Shown: piece after piece, positions 1-8,251 of the stretch | How positions within the stretch are numbered: position 1 is the first letter of the stretch | Layout of the letters: the number at the start of each line of letters is the position of its first letter | The notes under the pieces: model-generated | Told to the model about the DNA's origin: nothing | Seen by the model: only the letters and a program-made list of their open reading frames with translations | The model's database searches: none | Position numbers and translations under genes: made by a program | Source: DASXKD01 sp963734725 | GTDB taxonomy: Bacteria > Actinomycetota > Actinomycetes > Streptosporangiales > Streptosporangiaceae | DNA: 64,000 nt | Assembly: GCA_963734725.1 (NCBI GenBank) | Contig: CAVTIX010000024.1 | Location: forward strand, 9,238 to 73,237 | Reading direction: 5' to 3'

Positions 1-879
1 GTTATCGCCGACATCCACTTCCAGCCCAGGTACGTCTTCGCCGCGATCGACGCCGGCTGCGCCGCGGTCCGGGTGAACCCGGGGAACATCAAGGCGTTCG
101 ACGACAAGGTCGCGGAGATCGCGCACGCCGCCTCGGCGGCGGGGGTGCCGATCCGGATCGGCGTCAACGCCGGCTCGCTGGACAAGCGCCTGCTCGCCAA
201 GTACGGCCGGGCCACGGCCGAGGCGCTGGTGGAATCCGCGCTGTGGGAGTGCTCGCTGTTCGAGGAGCATGGCTTCACCGACATCAAGATCTCGGTCAAG
301 CACCACGACCCGGTCGTGATGATCAACGCCTACCGTCAGCTCGCCCAGGCCTGCGACTACCCGCTGCACCTGGGCGTGACCGAGGCCGGGCCGGCCTTCC
401 AGGGGACGGTCAAGTCCGCCGTCGCGTTCGGCGCGCTGCTCGCGGAGGGGGTCGGGGACACCATCAGGGTGTCGCTGTCGGCCCCGCCGGTCGAAGAGGT
501 GAAGGTCGGCATCGCGATCCTGGAGTCGCTCGGCCTGCGGGACCGGGGACTGGAAATCGTGTCCTGCCCCTCGTGCGGGCGCGCCCAGGTGGACGTGTAC
601 ACGCTGGCCGACCAGGTCACGGCCGGGCTGGAGGGGCTGGAGGTGCCGCTGCGGGTCGCGGTGATGGGCTGCGTGGTGAACGGCCCCGGCGAGGCCAGGG
701 AGGCGGACCTGGGCGTCGCGTCGGGCAACGGCAAGGGCCAGATATTCGTCAAGGGTGAGGTCATCAAGACGGTGCCTGAGTCCCAGATCGTGGAGACGCT
801 GATCGAGGAGGCCATGAAGCTGGCCGAGGCGGCGGACGCGGCTGCCGGCCAGGGATCCCCCAGCGTCAGCGTGACCTGA
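1..879 (+). CDS. ispG: 4-hydroxy-3-methylbut-2-en-1-yl diphosphate synthase, 5'-truncated by the window edge
   Basis: IspG (GcpE) carries out the penultimate step of the MEP isoprenoid pathway, the reductive opening of MEcPP to HMBPP, using a [4Fe-4S] cluster. The reading frame is open from base 1, so the N-terminal TIM-barrel residues lie outside the window; the GTG at 73 is internal. Visible motifs are VNPGNIK, the cluster motif CPSCGR (two Cys ligands) and GCVVNGPGE (third Cys plus the ligand Glu), all typical of the family C-terminus. It ends with a short Ala-rich tail. In many actinobacteria ispG is followed directly by the DUF4081-GNAT gene; here that neighbour lies about 6.5 kb further on. 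Confidence 0.96.
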   Translation, partial: VIADIHFQPRYVFAAIDAGCAAVRVNPGNIKAFDDKVAEIAHAASAAGVPIRIGVNAGSLDKRLLAKYGRATAEALVESALWECSLFEEHGFTDIKISVKHHDPVVMINAYRQLAQACDYPLHLGVTEAGPAFQGTVKSAVAFGALLAEGVGDTIRVSLSAPPVEEVKVGIAILESLGLRDRGLEIVSCPSCGRAQVDVYTLADQVTAGLEGLEVPLRVAVMGCVVNGPGEAREADLGVASGNGKGQIFVKGEVIKTVPESQIVETLIEEAMKLAEAADAAAGQGSPSVSVT

Positions 880-931
880 GCGCCGGCGGGCGCCGTCTCG
901 CCGGATCGGCCGCGCCTGCCCGGCGGCGCGG

Positions 932-1720
932 TTACTCGTCGGCGATGATCAGCTGGCCGACCCGGTCGGCGAGAGCGGTCCGCGCCTCGTCCGGGAGCCC
1001 GCCGTCGGTGATAAGCGTGTCCACGTCGTCGAGGTCCGCGAACGAACTGAGGCCCACTATGCCCCACTTGGTGTGATCAGCGACCACCGTGACCTTCCGT
1101 GCCGCCTTCACGAAGGCGCGGTTGGTTTCCGCCTCGGCCAGGTTGGGCGTGGTCAGTCCGGCCGTGGGATCGATCCCGTGGCAGCCGAGGAACAGCGTGT
1201 CCAGGTGGAGCGAGCGGATGGCGAGGTCGGCCACGGGACCCACCAGCGCGTCGGACGGGGTCCGGGCCCCGCCCGTCAGCACCACGGAAAGCTGCCGCAC
1301 CCGGGGATCGGCGCCCGGCCCGTCGGTGAACAGGCTCATAACCCGCACCGAGTTGGTCACGATCGTCAGCCCCGGGATGCCGAGCAACTGCTCGGCCAGG
1401 GAGAACGTGGTGGTTCCCGCCGACAGCCCGATCGCGCTGCCCGGCGTGACCAGGCTGGCCGCCGCGCTGGCGATGGCCGCCTTGGCCGGCTGCTCCAGGC
1501 TGGACTTGGCCTCGAAACCAGGCTCGTGGCTGCGTGGCGCCCCGGGCAGCACCGCGCCCCCGTGTACCTTCTCCACCAGCCCTGACCTGGCCAATACCTC
1601 CAGGTCACGGCGGATGGTCATGTCCGAAACGCCGAGACGCTGAGTGAGGTCGCTCACCCGGGCGCTGCCGGTGCGGCGGATGTCCTCAAGGATCAATGAC
1701 TGCCGGTGCCTGGCGAGCAT
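932..1720 (-). CDS. DeoR-family transcriptional regulator of the adjacent sugar transporter (inferred)
   Basis: 262 aa. An N-terminal DeoR winged helix (RVSDLTQRLGVSDMTIRRDLE, about residues 18-38, then KVHGGAV) is followed by the DeoRC sugar-phosphate sensor domain (GLSAGTTTFSLAEQL; LTGG; FLGCHGID; VVADHTKWG). I start it at the ATG at 1720 because GAGGAAGG sits 7 nt upstream on the minus strand and the family HTH begins about 10 residues later; the frame is open up to 1822. It is transcribed away from the ABC importer across a 740-bp gap, which suggests it controls that operon. Family members respond to phosphorylated sugars; the ligand here is unknown. Confidence 0.9.
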   Translation of the reverse strand: MLARHRQSLILEDIRRTGSARVSDLTQRLGVSDMTIRRDLEVLARSGLVEKVHGGAVLPGAPRSHEPGFEAKSSLEQPAKAAIASAAASLVTPGSAIGLSAGTTTFSLAEQLLGIPGLTIVTNSVRVMSLFTDGPGADPRVRQLSVVLTGGARTPSDALVGPVADLAIRSLHLDTLFLGCHGIDPTAGLTTPNLAEAETNRAFVKAARKVTVVADHTKWGIVGLSSFADLDDVDTLITDGGLPDEARTALADRVGQLIIADE

Positions 1721-1722
1721 CC

Positions 1723-2461
1723 GTGCGCCTTCCTCTGCCTCGGACGGCGACCACATCCGTGCACCCCCCCATCTCCGCTGTGTCACGGCAGTGTTTCTAT
1801 TGCGTTCCCGATCCGTTATCAACTAGTGACTTGTTAGCGTGAACATGTTTGGATGTGTTCGGTTGACCCTAGCATGGGCCAGGAGAATTCATGATCATCG
1901 TGGGCGGTCGGACGCGCTCGGGGGCGCGCTCACACCGGCCCACGCCCGGGCCTGACGGCTTCCAGCGGCCGTGCTCGGCACGCCTTACCGGCCAGGGCGT
2001 GACCATTCCCGAACCGGCAACCGGGCACGGCGTTGCGGCCATCGGCCACGGCTCGATGGCGGCATCTGCGCGTCGTCTTGACATCCGATCATGAGCGGCC
2101 TTAGCGTCGGGCCGCGGTGCGGCGAGGCACCGGGCGGCCTGGCCTTTATTGATCCAGCGAGCGGCCTAGCCATCGGCCAGGGGAATCCGCGGCCGCCAGT
2201 CTTGAAACGGGGACAGGCGATGTGTCAGCGGCACCGGATGTCGGACTGGCAGCGCATGACGGCGCCACCCCCGGTGTTTCGCTGCGAGAGCCAAGATCTG
2301 GTGTCCACCGCGACGAATGTGGCGCCCACACGGTGCGGGATTACCGTTTCCCGGGCCGGCCGTGAGGGGATGATGCTGGCGCAGCACGCCAGGTCGGCCC
2401 CGGTCCGTACGCACCTCGTGGGGCAGAGCCCTGCCTCACAGAACTCTTCTGGAGGATCGCG
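1723..2461. promoter_or_regulatory. Divergent intergenic region between deoR-type regulator and sugar ABC operon
   Basis: No confident gene. The AT-richer stretch 1790-1870 probably holds the divergent promoters. GAACA-N10-TGTTC at 1841-1860 is a short inverted repeat that could be the regulator's operator, and TTGACC at 1863-1868 could be a plus-strand -35. A 67-codon ORF starts at 1891 after AGGAG with a 5-nt spacer, but its sequence resembles no family I know and has shadow-like composition, so I do not call it a gene. The rest (2100-2450) shows nothing recognisable apart from the ribosome site TGGAGGA before 2462. Confidence 0.45.
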
Positions 2462-3598
2462 ATGAGGAAAATCGACCCCGTAGTCGAAGAGGCGGTCGAG
2501 ACGCTGAACATGAAGGACGGGCCGACGCGGCGCAGGCTGCTGGCCGGTACCGGGCTGATGAGTGCCAGCGCCGCGGCCGCAGCACTGCTCACGGCGTGCG
2601 GCTCATCCAGCAGCACGGCGAAGGCCGCCGGGAGCACGATAGGCGACTTCCCGAAGACGCCGGCGTGGAAGTTCGCCTTCGTCAACCACGTCACCACCAA
2701 CCCGTTCTTCGTGCCCACCCAGTATGGGCTGGCCGACGCCGCGGCGCTGCTGGGCCTGCCCAAGCCGTCCTGGACCGGGTCGGAAACCTCCAACGTGCCG
2801 CAGATGGTGAGCGCGACGAACGCCGCGATCTCGGCGAAGGCGAACGGCATCGCGGTCGCGGTGATCAGCGCCACCGCGTTCACCACCCCGGTCGCCAACG
2901 CCATGCACGGCGGCATTCCGGTCGTCTCCTACAACGCCGACGGCAACACCGGGAACCCCGGGACCAACCGGCTCGCCTACATCGGCCAGGACCTGTTCGT
3001 CTCCGGCCAGGCCCTCGGGCAGAGGATCGCGGCGGCCATGCCCAACGGCGGCGACGCGGTCGGCTTCATCGCCACCCCCGGCACCGCCAATATCCAGCCC
3101 CGGATCGACGGCGCCAAGGCCGCGATCAAGGCCTCCGGCAAGAACATCAACTTCACGTCGGTGGCGTCCGGCGCCCAACTGCCGCAGGAAAACACCACGA
3201 TCAACTCCTACGTCCTGGCGCACAAGTCCACCCTGAAGGGCATCTTCGCGGTGGACGCGGGCTCGACGCAGACCGTCGGCGCGATCATCGCCAAGTACAG
3301 CCTGCAGGGCAAGGTGGCATCCGGCGGGTTCGACCTCACGCCGCAGACGCTGTCGGCGATCAATAACGGCAGCCTCGGCTTCACCATCGACCAGCAGCCG
3401 TACCTGCAGGGCTTCCTGCCGGTCCTGTCCCTCTACCTGTTCAACCTCTCCGGCGGCCTGGTGAACCCGCCGGAGACCAACACCGGCCTGACCTTCGTCA
3501 CCAAGTCCAACGTCAGTCAGTACCTGCATACGACGTCCCGGTTCGAGGGCTCGAGCACACAGCAGAAGCTCATCTCGCGCTCCGGTCCGATCGCCTAA
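2462..3598 (+). CDS. Sugar ABC transporter substrate-binding lipoprotein (ribose/fructose-type, Peripla_BP_4)
   Basis: 378 aa. The N-terminus carries an RRR pair before a hydrophobic stretch and the lipobox LTAC (Cys near residue 47), so it is an exported, lipid-anchored binding protein, possibly via Tat. The mature part has the type-1 periplasmic binding fold of sugar importers (FAFVNHVTTNPFF; GIAVAVIS; GIPVVSYNADGN; YIGQDLFVSGQALGQRI; FDLTPQTL; TIDQQPYLQGFLPV). TGGAGGA precedes the ATG. It is followed by permease and single-domain ATPase genes, an order like FrcB-FrcC-FrcA. The substrate (pentose, hexose or polyol) cannot be read from the sequence. Confidence 0.93.
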   Translation: MRKIDPVVEEAVETLNMKDGPTRRRLLAGTGLMSASAAAAALLTACGSSSSTAKAAGSTIGDFPKTPAWKFAFVNHVTTNPFFVPTQYGLADAAALLGLPKPSWTGSETSNVPQMVSATNAAISAKANGIAVAVISATAFTTPVANAMHGGIPVVSYNADGNTGNPGTNRLAYIGQDLFVSGQALGQRIAAAMPNGGDAVGFIATPGTANIQPRIDGAKAAIKASGKNINFTSVASGAQLPQENTTINSYVLAHKSTLKGIFAVDAGSTQTVGAIIAKYSLQGKVASGGFDLTPQTLSAINNGSLGFTIDQQPYLQGFLPVLSLYLFNLSGGLVNPPETNTGLTFVTKSNVSQYLHTTSRFEGSSTQQKLISRSGPIA

Positions 3599-3722
3599 GC
3601 GTCACGACCGAACGGATCGGCGCTTGGATTACCGCGCTGGCGGCGGGAGACTGGACCATGAGAACGGGTCCAGTCCCCGTCGGCCTGCGCGGTAACGACC
3701 GCGGGAGAGGCAGGGAACGAAC

Positions 3723-4772
3723 GTGAGCGAGACAGCCGAGCGCGCCCCTGAAGAGGCCGCTGCTCTGCCGCCAACGCCCGGACTTGGCGGGGGTCCCTGG
3801 GGCGCCGTGAAACGCGTCGGGGCCGTGCTCGCCCAGCAGCGCGAGGCGACCGTCTTCGTGGTGGCGGTCCTGCTGGTGATCTACTTCTGGCGCGCCGCGC
3901 CGGCCTTCCTCACCAAGGACAACATCGTCAACATCTCGCAGATCACCGCGCCGGTCGCGATCATCGCGATCGGCGAGGTATTCCTGCTGGTCTGCGGCGA
4001 GATCGATCTGTCCGTGGGGTTCATCTTCGCCTTCTCGCCGTTCCTCATGCACTACTTGATCGACTACTACGGCGTCCCGGCGACCCTGGCTGTCATCATC
4101 TCCCTGCTCATGGGGGTGGTCGCGGGCTTTATCAACGGGTTCATCACGGTGGCGCTGCGGGTGCCGTCGTTCATCGCCACACTCGGCACCGGGTTCATCC
4201 TCTTTGGCCTCATGCTGACCACCTCGAACGCCTACCCGGCGAACATCCCGAACAAGGCACAGGGCATCGGGCACTGGATCGGCACCTACGCCTGGGCCGA
4301 GATCACCTGGGCGATCGTCCTGGTGCTGATCTTCCAGGTGGTGCTCAGCCGTACCCGCTGGGGCCTGCACACGGTCGCGGTCGGCGGCAATATCCTGGGG
4401 GCGTCCGAGGCCGGCATCAACGTGGCCCGGATCAAGTACGCCGCTTTCATCATGACCGGATTCATGGGGGCGCTGGTCGGGCTGCAGGAAGCGTTCCGCA
4501 CCAACTCGATCGACCCGAGCAGCGGCGGCTACCAGCCCATGTTCTACGCGATCGCGGCCGCGGTGATCGGCGGCACGGCGCTGGCCGGCGGGTCGGGCAC
4601 CGTCATCGGCGCGTTCCTCGGCTCGTTCGTGCTGGCCGCGCTGACGGACGGCTTCAACCTCATCGGGATCAGCGCCAACCCGGAACCGATCATCTTCGGC
4701 GCCGCGATCCTGATCGCCATGATCGCGAACGTGCAGCTCGCGCGGCTGCGGAGGGCAGGGCGAATGACATGA
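3723..4772 (+). CDS. Sugar ABC transporter permease (RbsC/FrcC family)
   Basis: 349 aa integral membrane protein with roughly eight to ten hydrophobic segments. It has the family motifs GEIDLSVG near residue 95, VPSFIATLGT near 145, and AAVIGGTALAGGSGTVIGAFLG near 280. It would form the membrane channel of the importer as a dimer. Starts at GTG behind a purine-rich GGGAGAGGCAGGGA. Its 3' end overlaps the ATPase start by 4 nt (ATGA), implying translational coupling. Confidence 0.95.
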   Translation: MSETAERAPEEAAALPPTPGLGGGPWGAVKRVGAVLAQQREATVFVVAVLLVIYFWRAAPAFLTKDNIVNISQITAPVAIIAIGEVFLLVCGEIDLSVGFIFAFSPFLMHYLIDYYGVPATLAVIISLLMGVVAGFINGFITVALRVPSFIATLGTGFILFGLMLTTSNAYPANIPNKAQGIGHWIGTYAWAEITWAIVLVLIFQVVLSRTRWGLHTVAVGGNILGASEAGINVARIKYAAFIMTGFMGALVGLQEAFRTNSIDPSSGGYQPMFYAIAAAVIGGTALAGGSGTVIGAFLGSFVLAALTDGFNLIGISANPEPIIFGAAILIAMIANVQLARLRRAGRMT

Positions 4773-5662
4773 CCGCTCCCGAACCTGACGGCCAACCCCC
4801 GGCCGGCGGCCAGTCCCCAGCCGACGGCCAGTCCGCGGCCGGCGGCCAGTCCCCAGCCGACGGCCAGTCCGCGGCCGGCGGCGCGGCAGCGGCGGCCGCC
4901 GAGGGCGCGCTCCTGCGGGTGGAACACGTCGCTAAGCGCTTCGGCGCGGTGACCGCCCTGTCGGACATCAACCTGCACGTGCACCGCGGCGAGGTGCTCG
5001 GCCTGCTCGGTGACAACGGCGCAGGCAAGTCGACGCTGCTGAAGATCCTCTGTGGCTTCCAGCCGCCCGACAGGGGCCAGATCCTGCTCGACGGCCAGGA
5101 AGTGCACCTCAAGTCGGTCGACCACGCCCGGTCGCTGGGGATCGACGTGGTCTACCAGGACCTGGCGCTGATCGACGAGCTCACCGTCTACCACAACATG
5201 TTCCTCAAGCGCGAGAAGGTCATCTGGCCGCTGCTGAACAACCGGGCCATGCGAAGGATCGCCCGGGAGCGCCTGGATGCCATCGGCATCGGGCTCAAGT
5301 CGGTGGACGTCCCGGTGGCCCGGCTGTCCGGCGGCCAGCGGCAGGCGATCGCGGTTGCCCGCGCGGTGTACTCGGACGCGAAGGTCCTGCTGCTGGACGA
5401 GCCGCTCGCCGCCATGGGCGCCAAGGAGGCGGCGCTGATCCTCGACCTGATCAGGGACCTTAAACACAGGGGCGACCTCTCGATCATCATCGTCGCGCAC
5501 AACTACGGTCAGGCCATCGAGATCTGCGACCGGATCAACCTGCTCCAGCACGGTGGGATCACCTTCAACAAGCTGAGCAAGGACACCTCGGTCCAGGAGC
5601 TCAACGACATCGTCATCGAGGAGTACCGCCGGGCGCTGCTGGAACGCCAGAAGAGCGCCTGA
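4769..5662 (+). CDS. Sugar ABC transporter ATP-binding protein (single-domain, FrcA-like)
   Basis: 297 aa ATPase with Walker A GDNGAGKST (about residues 84-92), Q-loop VYQDLAL, signature LSGGQRQAIAVARA, Walker B VLLLDEPLAAMG and H-loop IIIVAHN. It has a single ABC domain, unlike the duplicated RbsA/XylG type, so it presumably acts as a homodimer like FrcA. The first ~45 residues are a low-complexity Gln/Gly/Ala/Pro extension encoded by a tandem repeat and are not part of the fold; the real domain begins at LLRVEHVAKRFG. It closes the operon. Confidence 0.94.
   Translation: MTAPEPDGQPPAGGQSPADGQSAAGGQSPADGQSAAGGAAAAAAEGALLRVEHVAKRFGAVTALSDINLHVHRGEVLGLLGDNGAGKSTLLKILCGFQPPDRGQILLDGQEVHLKSVDHARSLGIDVVYQDLALIDELTVYHNMFLKREKVIWPLLNNRAMRRIARERLDAIGIGLKSVDVPVARLSGGQRQAIAVARAVYSDAKVLLLDEPLAAMGAKEAALILDLIRDLKHRGDLSIIIVAHNYGQAIEICDRINLLQHGGITFNKLSKDTSVQELNDIVIEEYRRALLERQKSA
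4808..4879 (+). repeat. 36-bp tandem repeat (two copies) in the ATPase N-terminus
   Basis: Two near-perfect 36-bp copies (starts 4808 and 4844) encode the 12-residue unit GQSPADGQSAAG. Partial units flank them. The length is a multiple of three, so copy-number change would keep the frame. Confidence 0.85.
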
Positions 5663-5716
5663 CCGCGCGCGGCGGTACGGACGGTGCACCCCGCCGGGTG
5701 CGGCAAGATGGCTGTC

Positions 5717-7300
5717 ATGCCGTCGCCCCGCAGGCCGGGGAGGGCGTTCTTGCACGGGAACCCCACCCTGACCGCCGCCTTGACCTGTGCCATCGCCGTG
5801 CTGCTTGCCGGGTGCACGTCGGCAGCCTCCGGCACCGGCTCGCCGCCGCCCCAGGCGCCAGCCGGCGCCCAGGGGCCCGCCTCGCGGCTGGACTGGCGCC
5901 CGTGCACCGTCGGGGGCGCCGGGCTGCAGTGCGCCACCCTGGCCGTGCCGCTGGACTACCAGCGCCCGGACGGCCGGAAGATCACCCTGGCGCTGTCCAT
6001 GGTCCCGGCGACCGCGCCGGCGGGCCAGCGCCAGGGCGACCTGCTGGTCGACCCCGGCGGACCGGGTGCCAGCGGCCGTGTCTGGGCCGCGCTGGCCGCG
6101 TATGGCCTCGACCACTCGGTGGCCTCCGAGTACAACATCATCGGGTTCGACCCGCGCGGCGTCGGCGCGAGCGTGCCCGCGCTGCGCTGCGACCCGTCCT
6201 TCTTCGCCGGGGTGCGGCCCAACTACATCCCGGCCAGCCAGGCCGCCGAGCAGGTGCTCATCGCCAGGGCCAAGGCCTACGCGGCGGGCTGCGAACGCCG
6301 GTTCGGCTGGCTGCTGCCGTTCATGACCACCCAGGACTCCGCGCGGGACATGGACTCCATCCGCGCCGCCCTGGGCCAGCAGAAGATCAGCTACCTGGGC
6401 TACTCCTGGGGCACCTACCTCGGGCAGGTTTACGCCACGATGTTCGGCAACCGGGTGCGCCGGATGGTCCTGGACAGCACGGTCGACCCCCGCGGCGCCT
6501 GGTACGCCGACAACATCGCCCAGGACCGGCCGTGGGAGGCCCGAATCCAGGTGTTCTTCTCCTGGGTCGCCGCCCATGCTGGCTTTTACCGGCTCGGCGC
6601 CACCCGCGCGCAGGTCCAGCACGCCTGGTACCGGGCCCGCGCCCAGCTGGCCGCCCACCCGATCACCGGCTCCAGTGGCCCGATGATCGGGCCCGACGAG
6701 TTCGACGACACCATGCTGCAGGGCGGGTATGACAACTCGTTCTGGCCCGGGCTGGCCGCCGCCCTCGCCGCCTACCTGCACACCGGTTCCGGCAATGCGA
6801 TGATCAACGAGTACCGCGCGGTCGGCAGACAGAGCGAGAACGAGTTCGCCGTCTACAACGCGGTCGAGTGCAGCGACGTCAACTGGCCGCGGAACTGGGC
6901 CAAGTGGGACGCCGACGCGCGGCGGGTGTACCGGACCGCGCCCGTCATGGCCTGGTACAACACCTGGTTCAACGCGGCCTGCGCGTTCTGGCCGGTGCAC
7001 GGGTCGGCCCGCCCGCTGGCCATCAAGGGCGCGGGCCTGCCGCCCATCCTCATGATCCAGGGCTCGCTCGACGCCGCCACCCCGTACCAGGGCGCGCAGG
7101 TCGCGCACAAGCTGCTGCCCAGCGCGCGAATGGTGGTGGTCGAGGGCGGCGGGAACCACGGGCAGTCGCTGGTCCAGCCGCCCAACCTGTGCGTGAACAA
7201 CTACCTCAACGCCTACCTGGCGGACGGGTCGGTGCCACACGGCGCCGGGCTCATCAACGCCACCTGCCGCGCGCTGCCGAACCCCTCGCCACAGTCCTGA
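5717..7300 (+). CDS. Secreted alpha/beta-hydrolase lipoprotein, TAP-like tripeptidyl aminopeptidase family
   Basis: About 527 aa. A signal peptide ends in lipobox LLAGC, so the enzyme is exported and lipid-anchored. The catalytic nucleophile elbow is GYSWGTYLG; oxyanion region VDPGGPGASG; FDPRGVGAS; the C-terminal TAP-like domain has ILMIQGSLDAATPYQGA (acid residue) and GGGNHGQS (His). Such enzymes (SlpD/SlpE, Tap) remove N-terminal di/tripeptides outside the cell. I prefer the ATG at 5717, which gives a compact signal peptide; the ATG at 5708 and the frame from 5684 are alternatives. It stands alone between the sugar operon and the GNAT gene. Confidence 0.9.
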   Translation: MPSPRRPGRAFLHGNPTLTAALTCAIAVLLAGCTSAASGTGSPPPQAPAGAQGPASRLDWRPCTVGGAGLQCATLAVPLDYQRPDGRKITLALSMVPATAPAGQRQGDLLVDPGGPGASGRVWAALAAYGLDHSVASEYNIIGFDPRGVGASVPALRCDPSFFAGVRPNYIPASQAAEQVLIARAKAYAAGCERRFGWLLPFMTTQDSARDMDSIRAALGQQKISYLGYSWGTYLGQVYATMFGNRVRRMVLDSTVDPRGAWYADNIAQDRPWEARIQVFFSWVAAHAGFYRLGATRAQVQHAWYRARAQLAAHPITGSSGPMIGPDEFDDTMLQGGYDNSFWPGLAAALAAYLHTGSGNAMINEYRAVGRQSENEFAVYNAVECSDVNWPRNWAKWDADARRVYRTAPVMAWYNTWFNAACAFWPVHGSARPLAIKGAGLPPILMIQGSLDAATPYQGAQVAHKLLPSARMVVVEGGGNHGQSLVQPPNLCVNNYLNAYLADGSVPHGAGLINATCRALPNPSPQS

Positions 7301-7376
7301 CCCGGCAGTGGTAGGGACGCCCCGCCACGAAGCGCAACAAGGAGCGTCCTGATGCCGCGCCCGGCCCGTGGGCCGA

Positions 7377-7382
7377 TACGCT
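7377..7382 (+). promoter_or_regulatory. -10 box TACGCT of a leaderless GNAT transcript
   Basis: TACGCT matches TANNNT and ends exactly 6 nt before the GTG at 7389, so transcription would begin at the start codon itself. There is no Shine-Dalgarno motif before this GTG and no clear -35. Confidence 0.5.
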
Positions 7383-7388
7383 GGATGC

Positions 7389-8246
7389 GTGCTGCGCACC
7401 AAGGCAGGGCGCTCTTCGGCACTGCGCCTGCTCGACGACCGTGACATTGGCGAGGTCCTCGCGCTGTGCGACCGTGATCCCGTCGTCAACGTGTTCGTCA
7501 GCTCCCGCGTGCACGAGGCCGGGCTGGAACTGGCCCGGCTCGGCGGCCAGGTCTGGGGCTATCAGCCGGGCAGCCGCCTCATCTCGCTGTGCTACGTCGG
7601 CGCCAACCTGGTGCCGGTCGCGGCCACCCCGGACGCGATCGCGGCGTTCGCGGGCCGCGCCCGGCTGATGGGCCGCCGCTGCTCCTCCATCGTCGGGCTC
7701 GCCCCGGCCGTGCTGGATCTGTGGGACGCGCTGCGGCCACACTGGGGCCCGCCGCGGGAGATACGGGGCAGCCAGCCGGTCATGGAGATCTCCGGGCCGC
7801 CGCAGGCGCCGCCGGACCCGCTGGTCCGCAGGGTCCGCCGCGAGGAACTCGACATCCTGCTGCCGGCCTCGGTGGCCATGTTCACCGAGGAAGTGGGCGT
7901 CTCGCCGCTGGGCCCCGACGGCGGGAGCGCCTACCGGGCCCGGGTCCGCGAGCTGATCGACGCGGGCCGCGCCTATGCCCGGATCGAAGACGGCCGGGTG
8001 GTGTTCAAGGCGGAGATCGGATCGGTGACCCCGCACGCCTGCCAGGTGCAGGGCGTCTGGGTCCGGCCGGAGCTGCGCGGCCGCGGCCTGGCCGAGGCCG
8101 GCATGGCCGCGCTGGTCAACGACGCGCTGCGCCGGGTGGCCCCGGTGGTCTCGCTGTACGTCAACGACTACAACCGCCCGGCGCGTGCCGCCTACCGGCG
8201 GGTGGGCTTCACCCAGACCGCGACCTTCGCGTCTGTGCTGTTCTAG
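7389..8246 (+). CDS. GNAT-family N-acetyltransferase with N-terminal DUF4081 domain
   Basis: About 285 aa. The N-terminal DUF4081 half (LLDDRDIGEVLALCDRDPVVNVFVSSRV; GYQPGSRLISLCYVGANLVPV) precedes a GNAT half with the acetyl-CoA loop VQGVWVRPELRGRGLAEAGM and C-terminal SLYVNDYNRPARAAYRRVGF. Start chosen at GTG 7389 (VLRTK), the usual family start, seven codons inside the longest open frame. This gene is a standard neighbour of ispG in actinobacteria. The acceptor substrate is unknown. Confidence 0.9.
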   Translation: MLRTKAGRSSALRLLDDRDIGEVLALCDRDPVVNVFVSSRVHEAGLELARLGGQVWGYQPGSRLISLCYVGANLVPVAATPDAIAAFAGRARLMGRRCSSIVGLAPAVLDLWDALRPHWGPPREIRGSQPVMEISGPPQAPPDPLVRRVRREELDILLPASVAMFTEEVGVSPLGPDGGSAYRARVRELIDAGRAYARIEDGRVVFKAEIGSVTPHACQVQGVWVRPELRGRGLAEAGMAALVNDALRRVAPVVSLYVNDYNRPARAAYRRVGFTQTATFASVLF

Positions 8247-8251
8247 CGGCC

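Noticed and set aside
243..758. Arg/Gly/Pro-rich ORFs overlapping ispG, infB, pnp, ilvD and others
   Set aside because: Alternative frames of known genes in GC-rich DNA, with Arg/Ala/Pro/Gly bias and no start signals.
1891..2094. 67-codon ORF with AGGAG five nucleotides upstream
   Set aside because: Good ribosome site but the peptide has no family resemblance and looks like a biased shadow; it lies in the divergent control region. Kept only as a note.
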